Of a DNA stretch of 64,000 bases, positions 58,191 through 64,000 are shown piece by piece. Source of the DNA: a virus; the IMG/VR virus record IMGVR_UViG_3300044213_000107, positions 1-64,000 of that record. One strand, written 5' to 3'. The position numbers were made by a program, and so were the translations under genes. The notes under the pieces were generated by a model. It ran no database searches, had not been told where the DNA came from, and saw only the letters and a program-made list of their open reading frames with translations. Within the stretch, counting starts at the first letter, position 1, and the number at the start of each line of letters is the position of its first letter.

Positions 58191-58652
58191 TTAGATACGT
58201 TGTGGGCCCCGAGCCTTGGCCTGTTGTTTTGGAGTTTTCATTAACTCTTGCGTTACTGTCTGTGGTTTACTTGCAACTGCTGCTGCTAGCGTTCCACGCA
58301 TCGATGGAGTTGCAGATTCAAGTGCCGAAGGTGGTGGCTCTGCCGATGTTGGCACAGGTACAGTCTGAGGCACAGGTGGGTCAACCCACTCATCTTCTAA
58401 TGCTTGATTGTTTGTTGTGTTTGTCACCATAGTATCCTCCTGTATAGTAGGTTGCGTAATAGTTGGAGTATTTAACGCATAGTATTCGGACATTATCTGT
58501 TCTTTGGTTTTAACGACCCGTCCGCCGTGACCTAATTCATCGCCGCGAGCATTTACTTTCATGTTGCCAACTGCAATTGTACTTTCATTGCTGGCCATGA
58601 TTGTATCTAAATTGATTGCTTTTCCCATAGCGGTCTTATAAGTTCTCGCCAT
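58191..58652 (-). CDS. conserved T4-like phage protein, 153 aa
   Basis: MARTYKTAMGKAINLDTIMA and TIAVGNMKVNARGDELGHGG form a conserved N-terminal block known from cyanophages; the rest is Pro/Thr-rich, disordered, ending in a basic KQQAKARGPQ. Possibly virion-associated. Confidence 0.75.
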   Translation of the reverse strand: MARTYKTAMGKAINLDTIMASNESTIAVGNMKVNARGDELGHGGRVVKTKEQIMSEYYALNTPTITQPTIQEDTMVTNTTNNQALEDEWVDPPVPQTVPVPTSAEPPPSALESATPSMRGTLAAAVASKPQTVTQELMKTPKQQAKARGPQRI

Positions 58653-58671
58653 ATTTTTCTCCTTGATAGGG

Positions 58672-58679
58672 TATTTATC
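58672..58679 (-). promoter_or_regulatory. late promoter box GATAAATA over a stop codon
   Basis: TAA (58675-58677) is the stop of the DnaE-like gene; 19 bases before the 58652 ATG with AAGGAG between. Confidence 0.55.
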
Positions 58680-59193
58680 GTAAAAATTCTTCTATGTTTA
58701 AATCATAGTATATACTGTTGATTTTATGTACACCAATAAGATATAAACAATAACTTGCTACGCTAGAGCCTCTTCCTACACCCCAGACTACCGAATTTGC
58801 TCGCATAGTGTCCACAAAATATTTTAAGTATCTAAGTAAATCAAATAGATCACGTTCTTGATACAATAGTAGTTCCTTGCCAACACGTTGCAATTCTTCT
58901 TGTTGTTTGCATTGATCTAACAACCATTTGGCTATGTCTAATTTCTTATATTCATCGGGCATGTGCCAACAACTTTGTTGAGTCCGGTGAAATGTATCAA
59001 CATCATAATCTGGCGGTAACTGATGATATTCCTGAACTTTTGGGAAATCACTGTAGGTTAGTCGCACGCTGGTATTATACCGATCCCAATCTTCTACTAA
59101 AAATTTAGACAGGTCTAACTCAGGATCTTGGTAAAGTAGATCACAAAGTTCCTGAGTTGTTGTATACGTTTGACCAAGGTGATCGTGCTTCAT
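58675..59193 (-). CDS. DNA polymerase III alpha (DnaE)-like fragment
   Basis: 172 residues. The last 60 (YLKYFVDTMRANSVVWGVGR, then GSSVASYCLYLIG, then YDLNIEEFLR) match the region of DnaE before the catalytic palm (GPGRGSAAGSLVAY...YDLLFERFLN). The protein ends exactly there, so PHP and palm catalysis are absent. N-terminal half is helical and unrelated by eye. A polymerase relic reused as an adaptor or DNA-binding protein is likely. Confidence 0.65.
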   Translation of the reverse strand: MKHDHLGQTYTTTQELCDLLYQDPELDLSKFLVEDWDRYNTSVRLTYSDFPKVQEYHQLPPDYDVDTFHRTQQSCWHMPDEYKKLDIAKWLLDQCKQQEELQRVGKELLLYQERDLFDLLRYLKYFVDTMRANSVVWGVGRGSSVASYCLYLIGVHKINSIYYDLNIEEFLR

Positions 59194-59438
59194 CCGATAT
59201 CGTAAGACCCGCCTGAGTCCTTGTCTTTCTTTACTTTTTCCATCATGTCCGACATAATCTTTTCTTGCCTACGTGCAATTTCGGACTGGTAGCTAGAAAT
59301 CATCATTTGCAATTGTGGCACAGCACTACTAGGACCAGATTGATATGCTTGACCTAGTCGCTTCATTAGATCATTGTACTTCTTATACAAATCTTCTTGA
59401 CTAACTTCTGATAAATCTGGTGCTAGTGGGTGGAACAT
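59190..59438 (-). CDS. hypothetical protein, 82 aa
   Basis: Helical (EVSQEDLYKKYNDLMKRLGQ, SEIARRQEKIMSDMMEKVKK), Gly/Ser end. Four-base overlap with the DnaE-like gene and one-base with mazG. Conserved unknown. Confidence 0.7.
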   Translation of the reverse strand: MFHPLAPDLSEVSQEDLYKKYNDLMKRLGQAYQSGPSSAVPQLQMMISSYQSEIARRQEKIMSDMMEKVKKDKDSGGSYDIG

Positions 59439-59845
59439 TATAAGTCTCCTGCTTGACGATTCTCACTATAGTATGCGTCGAATTCTCCGCCGGGATAACG
59501 AGTTTTTAATTTATTTACATTCTCGGCAATAACCTCGTTAGGGTCTAGGTTCAAAGCTCGACAAGCATTGATCCAGTACCACATGATATCACCTAACTCA
59601 CGCTTCATGTGAAATAAATTTTCTTCATTAACTGGTTTGCCTTGAAAGAAAATTTTCTTAGGTATCTCAGTAAATTCCCCAGCCTCGGCCGCAAGCCCAA
59701 GACAAGCAGTTAATAACAATGCAGGATTTACTGTGGTGTTGGTGTTAACATCCTCTAACCGTTCGATCATTACATCTGTAAAATTAGATTCTTTACTTGT
59801 TACTTCACGGACAAAATCTGTGTATTTGTTTAAATCAATTTGCAT
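59438..59845 (-). CDS. MazG-like nucleotide pyrophosphohydrolase
   Basis: 135 residues from ATG 59845; the TTG at 59854 would overlap the SD. LLTACLGLAAEAGEFTEIPK and HMKRELGDIMWYWINACRAL show the EExxE12-28ExxD metal motif of all-alpha NTP pyrophosphatases. Phage MazG enzymes cleave dNTPs or (p)ppGpp-like nucleotides. Its translation looks regulated by a hairpin and internal promoter. Confidence 0.85.
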   Translation of the reverse strand: MQIDLNKYTDFVREVTSKESNFTDVMIERLEDVNTNTTVNPALLLTACLGLAAEAGEFTEIPKKIFFQGKPVNEENLFHMKRELGDIMWYWINACRALNLDPNEVIAENVNKLKTRYPGGEFDAYYSENRQAGDL

Positions 59846-59853
59846 AAAAGGCA

Positions 59854-59897
59854 ACTCCTAATAGTCTAAGTATACACTTTCAACTATTAGGAGTCAA
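59854..59897 (-). promoter_or_regulatory. sigma70 promoter inside SD-sequestering hairpin before mazG
   Basis: ACTCCTAATAG (59854-59864) and CTATTAGGAGT (59884-59894) are an 11-bp perfect inverted repeat with a 19-base loop. The SD AGGAG lies in the downstream arm. TTGACT (59892-59897), N17, TATACT (59869-59874) is a near-consensus sigma70 promoter whose transcript would begin inside the stem. Confidence 0.75.
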
Positions 59898-59914
59898 TGA
59901 TTTAGATTAAACTT

Positions 59915-60823
59915 TTAGCTCTTTAACCAAACGTTTGCGGCAAGGTCGTAAGTGAGTTTTACGGTTACATTACCTGAACTAAATGCAGAATTAGCAACCC
60001 ATTTAACTGGTACATTAATTGGAGAATGTACATAAAATGTAGTCACTGGCGCTAAACTAGTTATGCGCATTTCTCGTCCATTTTCTGGATTAGTGGGTAA
60101 GTTAAACCATATATTCGAAACTGTTGCGCTGTTGACGCTATCGACAATAAATGCATTATAATTTAAGTTGCCTTGGATACTAGTTCCGGTGGCTTGATTT
60201 GCTAGATAGATATGATACGGATTTACACCAGGATCCAACGAAGTCGCTAGATCAACGATCCAAAAGTTAGTTCCGTCTACGGTGATAAACTCAAACAAGT
60301 AATCACCGGTTCTCACAGACGACGGAGTGAATACCGGTACACCACCAGAAATTTGCATACCTTCGATATTAGTAACATCACCAATTGCTACAGTACTTGG
60401 CAAAGTCAGTGTGTACCCAGGGTTTGTTGCATTGACCCATAACTTAATGCTGCTTTTTCCAGCAGTTGGAAAGTTAATAAAGTTTATAGTAGTTGGACCA
60501 CTTAGCGTAATCTTTTGGAAATTACCATATTGAAAGTCAATAGTATAACTTCCAGTTTGTGTTCCATTGTCCTGGAAACTTTCGCTCCAACTAGTTAATG
60601 TTGGGTTTACAACTGCATTACCTGCAAAGTTATTGTTTAGTGTTGTATTTAATAAAGCAGATTTAAGAACTGCTTTGTTTTGAATATCTTCAATTTCTGC
60701 TTTAACATAAGCAAAATTATTGCGAATGTTTGTAAAATTAGTACGGAAACCTTCGCTGTCATTGTCTTGACCGGCTACTGGATATGCTCCGTTGATAATA
60801 TTTGGGTTAACTTGTGATGTCAT
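59915..60823 (-). CDS. virion structural protein, 302 aa
   Basis: N-terminal VNPNIINGAYPVAGQDNDSE and FRTNFTNIRNNFAYVKAEIE are hallmarks of a tail/baseplate-associated family in T4-like phages; the rest is beta-rich (SIKLWVNATNPGYTLTLPST). TAATG overlap with the upstream large gene, and GATAAATA at 60857 gives a 28-base leader. Confidence 0.75.
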   Translation of the reverse strand: MTSQVNPNIINGAYPVAGQDNDSEGFRTNFTNIRNNFAYVKAEIEDIQNKAVLKSALLNTTLNNNFAGNAVVNPTLTSWSESFQDNGTQTGSYTIDFQYGNFQKITLSGPTTINFINFPTAGKSSIKLWVNATNPGYTLTLPSTVAIGDVTNIEGMQISGGVPVFTPSSVRTGDYLFEFITVDGTNFWIVDLATSLDPGVNPYHIYLANQATGTSIQGNLNYNAFIVDSVNSATVSNIWFNLPTNPENGREMRITSLAPVTTFYVHSPINVPVKWVANSAFSSGNVTVKLTYDLAANVWLKS

Positions 60824-63800
60824 TATCTAAAAACTCCGATTTGTGGAAACTTAATATATTTATCCAATGCGCCTGGTGCTGCATAACTATCTCTGTGGCT
60901 GATAAATTTAGTGCCATTACCATCAAAAGTTGTTTTAGCAGCAACCTTGGCAACAACAATACTATACGCAGGAACTGTGCGTGTTTCACCTAAGCTTATG
61001 TCATAGAATAATGTTGTCTGTGGATAGTTAACGCCACTTTGTACAATAACCTGCTGACCTACGATTATTTCTTGCACAAAAGTTAATGTAACAACTTGGT
61101 CAATCCCGGTTCCGGTAAAATCAATTCTCCAGACACCTGCTTGTTGATTAACAGCGTTAGCTCCCGACAATTTATCTAGATATCCAGGAACAGTGTTGGT
61201 TTGGCTATATTCAACTGCATCAAAATTATTACTATCAAAAGGATCACGATAATTGTTCCAGCCGTTGTTTCCACCATAGGTCAATTCAAAATTTTCCTGC
61301 TGGGCAAATATTAATGTTTGTCCAGGGAAGAATGAACTTTGGCCGTCAATCCGTAGATTTTTTCTAAGCTCCGATACTAATCGGCCGTTGATGTTTTCAA
61401 AGCTTTCAGTGACTGCATAGTTAACTGTTGCAGACCCTGATATTTCTATTTTGGCACCTGTAACCGCTGTTATATTTGCATTAACAGTTATGGCTGTTCC
61501 ATTAACTGCGATTACTGTAGTACCATCTGGTATTGATGAATTTGTATCTACACTTGTAACCGACCAACCGTAGCCAATGTTTAAACTTGTTGTTATATTA
61601 AATGTAGTGGTTCCGCCAGTGCCAACAACCGAATTAGTAATATAATCTGTAAATGTATCTAGTGCAGCATCTTTAAGTAAGTTATCAAATGTGGTTTGAC
61701 TTCCAAGACTAAATGTTGTGGCAGCTATTACTACATTGGTTGTGGCATTTGCTTTATTATAAAATGAATTTGTTGCTAGATTGTAATTTGTTGATAAACC
61801 ATTATCCCATTGATATCTATCTGCTACAAAGTTAATTTCATTAAATGTTACATTTTTATTTTTTAATCGATAAGCAATTAAATTACCAGCACCTGGCACA
61901 ACATAGGCCAATACAACCGCTCGTGTTAATCCTAAAATTTTTCCATTTGTCTGTGGACTAGTCATCCATCCAGGCAATGCTCCTCGATTTGTATATCCAA
62001 TACTTTCCAATCTAGTCTGCATATTCGGAAAACTATTTGGATAAAATGCATTGTAAGAATTAAGGCCATACAGGTACGGGTTATTCTTCATAAAGATTTC
62101 TAATCCCGGTCCCATGTCGTTTATGCTTTGATCGTCTATAACATTAACATAAACAACTTCGTATTTTACATTAAAGTTAGCATCAACAGCTCGTGCTACA
62201 TTTATATCTCCAAAGTTGATTCGTTTGTTATAATGATTTTTTTGTATAGCATCGATAAATGTTGCAGCAGTACTAGGATGCAATCCTGCTAAAAATAAAA
62301 ACTTAATTTCTTTTGCAATACCAAACCAAGGATCATCTGGACGATATATTAACTCTCTAGGGAAAATATCATTGTCTGTAACAATATTTTGAAATTGTTG
62401 ACGTTGGTCAGCAGTAGTTAGTGCTTTTAAATAAACATTTTCGTAAGGACCCAGATTGTAATTTTGTACTGTTAAGGTAAAATTATTTGTAGTAGATATT
62501 GCACCATCTGCGGTAACCGCCTGCACGCCAAATCGATATGTGTTATCAAATGTAGTCGCACCACCATCTATTGTGGTACTTTGAGAATTGGAAACAACTG
62601 TTACTGTATACTGATTGCCGTTGGTGTTGCTTATTACTAATTCTGTACCTTGAGCCACAAAAATACTTGGACTAACAACAATAATGTCATTGACTTGATC
62701 AATAGCAATAATAGTACATCCAGATGCAACACCAGGGCCAGTGACCGACATGCCATTAGATAAATTTAAAACAGAACTTACTGTAATTTTTGCCGAAGTA
62801 CTGTCTAAACTGAAGTATTCAAAACTAGCACGACCAACAAGTCTTCCCGAAGGTAATAGTTTTATGCCATTAGGTAATCTTGCGTAAGGTTCATCAATTA
62901 ATGAATAAACTAAATTAGTTTCGCCATTACTGCGTACTGCACTCACTGATAATTCACTAACTGCACCATTTTGTATAGTTCCAATGTTGGCAGGAGAAGT
63001 CCATGTAACTATATCGTTGGCATTCTTGAAAACCGTGATTGAAAAATTCTTTGGCAAACTGCTATAATTTTTATTATATGTAATAGGTTGGTTAGGAGTT
63101 ATATGTACAGGACTGTTTACTTCGATTACTTCGTATTGACTGGTATTTAAAATGTCATTTTTATAAAATGCAATAGCATTAACTGGGGGAGTAATACCAG
63201 TTAGTAAATCGCCCACTGACAAATTACTAGGAATTCTAGAAACTAAAATGTTTGCATTTGAAGTAGTAATATTTGCGGTAATAAAACTATATTCTACAGT
63301 TTTGCTAGCAACTACACTAAAGTCATAAGATTTTTGTGTTTCAGTTTGACTTGGTAGTATCCCAGTTAACCAACCTGTGTTAGGATTGATGCTTACATTG
63401 GCAGGTAAACTCTGGAGTCCTTGGTCAAATTTATAAACTACACCATTTGTATCTGTATAGTCAAATGGTATTTGGTCAAACCCGTAGACATCCTGCACCA
63501 ATAATTCCCATGTTAGTGGATAACCTTCGATGTCATATCCTTGGAACTTATATGCAAAATTGCTATTCTGTACTAGATTTGGTATTGCGGCAGGATTACT
63601 TGTAATAATCGGTACATAAACATTGTCGGTATCAACTGGTATGTAGGTGTTATTGACATTTGTTAGATTATTATCAGCACTAAATCTTGCCTTGCTAATA
63701 ATCCATATTTTTACATCTTTGGTTGTGTAGTTGTTGCCATCAAATAACTGTACAGTAAAATTAAAATATTTGTCTACGCTCAATTGAACTGGGTCGTACT

Positions 63801-64000
63801 GTGTTATATCGCTAAGATTTGTGTCAAACCCATCACTGTTAATTGTGCTTGCTATTGGATCTGCATACCCAGATAATACCCCATCTGAACTAAGACTTAG
63901 CCCCGGCGGTAGTTCTCCTGCGGCCACAGACCAAACTAATACAGCGTTTGAGTTTGTCTGACTGCTGTTAAATTTATATTCAATATAAGTGCCGTCAAAA
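60823..64000 (-). CDS. large virion structural protein with Ig-like modules, 5' end cut
   Basis: At least 1058 residues; the frame stays open to the window edge past a GTG at 63927, so the start lies outside. GELPPGLSLSSDGVLSG and TGLLTG-like turns match putative Ig (He_PIG) modules, repeated at about 230-560. Middle carries LNLSNGMSVTGPGVASGCT and SLNIGYGWSVTSVDTNSSIP, related beta modules. A central ADQRQQFQNIVTDNDIFPRE to FIDAIQKNHYNKRINFGDIN region is conserved in T4-like cyanophage tail proteins (from memory). Probably a tail fibre or baseplate adhesin. Confidence 0.8.
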   Translation of the reverse strand, partial: FDGTYIEYKFNSSQTNSNAVLVWSVAAGELPPGLSLSSDGVLSGYADPIASTINSDGFDTNLSDITQYDPVQLSVDKYFNFTVQLFDGNNYTTKDVKIWIISKARFSADNNLTNVNNTYIPVDTDNVYVPIITSNPAAIPNLVQNSNFAYKFQGYDIEGYPLTWELLVQDVYGFDQIPFDYTDTNGVVYKFDQGLQSLPANVSINPNTGWLTGILPSQTETQKSYDFSVVASKTVEYSFITANITTSNANILVSRIPSNLSVGDLLTGITPPVNAIAFYKNDILNTSQYEVIEVNSPVHITPNQPITYNKNYSSLPKNFSITVFKNANDIVTWTSPANIGTIQNGAVSELSVSAVRSNGETNLVYSLIDEPYARLPNGIKLLPSGRLVGRASFEYFSLDSTSAKITVSSVLNLSNGMSVTGPGVASGCTIIAIDQVNDIIVVSPSIFVAQGTELVISNTNGNQYTVTVVSNSQSTTIDGGATTFDNTYRFGVQAVTADGAISTTNNFTLTVQNYNLGPYENVYLKALTTADQRQQFQNIVTDNDIFPRELIYRPDDPWFGIAKEIKFLFLAGLHPSTAATFIDAIQKNHYNKRINFGDINVARAVDANFNVKYEVVYVNVIDDQSINDMGPGLEIFMKNNPYLYGLNSYNAFYPNSFPNMQTRLESIGYTNRGALPGWMTSPQTNGKILGLTRAVVLAYVVPGAGNLIAYRLKNKNVTFNEINFVADRYQWDNGLSTNYNLATNSFYNKANATTNVVIAATTFSLGSQTTFDNLLKDAALDTFTDYITNSVVGTGGTTTFNITTSLNIGYGWSVTSVDTNSSIPDGTTVIAVNGTAITVNANITAVTGAKIEISGSATVNYAVTESFENINGRLVSELRKNLRIDGQSSFFPGQTLIFAQQENFELTYGGNNGWNNYRDPFDSNNFDAVEYSQTNTVPGYLDKLSGANAVNQQAGVWRIDFTGTGIDQVVTLTFVQEIIVGQQVIVQSGVNYPQTTLFYDISLGETRTVPAYSIVVAKVAAKTTFDGNGTKFISHRDSYAAPGALDKYIKFPQIGVFR
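60857..60864 (-). promoter_or_regulatory. late promoter box GATAAATA in coding sequence
   Basis: In the last codons of the large structural gene, giving a 28-base leader for the 302-aa gene. Confidence 0.45.

Noticed and set aside
1-64000. tRNA genes, CRISPR arrays, insertion sequences
   Set aside because: No T-arm consensus GGTTCRA pattern with cloverleaf, no regularly spaced direct repeats and no transposase-like genes were seen by eye; a tRNAscan run would be decisive.

Overview
The window is part of a large, AT-rich genome of a virulent T4-like tailed phage (myovirus type). Evidence is a T4-style replisome (family B polymerase gp43, sliding clamp gp45, clamp-loader ATPase gp44), gp55-type late promoter boxes (TATAAATA and close variants) in front of many genes, PhoH, a GroES-like co-chaperonin, tail structural proteins, and about 80 tightly packed genes, mostly on the minus strand with many ATGA overlaps. 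Spanins and lipoproteins show a Gram-negative host. A Bug/TctC-type solute-binding protein and a K/A/P-rich exported peptide hint at a betaproteobacterial, perhaps freshwater, host; that is inference. I saw no tRNA genes, CRISPR arrays or insertion sequences, and no gene-free stretch over 300 bases.

Layout. 0-0.4 kb: partial QueD-like gene. 0.5-1 kb: GIY-YIG homing endonuclease. 1.1-7.8 kb: nucleotide-sugar genes (UDP-sugar dehydrogenase, GalE, cupins, short DegT homologue, glycosyltransferase) plus GTP cyclohydrolase I. 7.8-12 kb: QueD-like enzyme, radical SAM protein and DpdA, which with FolE point to 7-deazaguanine DNA modification. 12.2-18.5 kb: gp45, methyltransferase, gp43, radical SAM protein, DsbA-like protein. 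18.5-24.3 kb: tailoring genes (two radical SAM proteins, two 2OG-oxygenase-like proteins, a sulfotransferase-like protein). 24.4-35 kb: a cassette of proteins with T4-like capsid-targeting N-termini and repeated GVAEG motifs, carrying amidoligase, deaminase-peptidase-nucleotidyltransferase, Dps and NMN-adenylyltransferase-like domains. 36-40 kb: ClpA and DnaJ. 40-46 kb: membrane and lysis genes (holin candidate, spanin pair, GH19 endolysin). 46.9-49.9 kb: operon of TctC, two P-loop proteins and a 2OG oxygenase. 49.9-56 kb: methyltransferase, two radical SAM proteins, PhoH, HAD phosphatase, gamma-glutamylcyclotransferase. 56-59.9 kb: gp44, co-chaperonin, DnaE fragment, MazG. 59.9-64 kb: virion structural genes.

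The most notable signals are: (1) the putative capsid-cargo cassette, whose GVAEG sites look like prohead-protease cleavage sites and are identical at nucleotide level in three different genes; (2) seven radical SAM proteins, at least four with a clear SPASM-like cysteine domain placed before the barrel; (3) a sigma70 promoter inside a hairpin that would hide the mazG ribosome site in read-through RNA; (4) late promoters that supply upstream stop codons or sit exactly where transcription would begin at the start codon; (5) a phage-borne tricarboxylate-type binding protein. All functions are read from sequence motifs and family knowledge; nothing was searched against a database.
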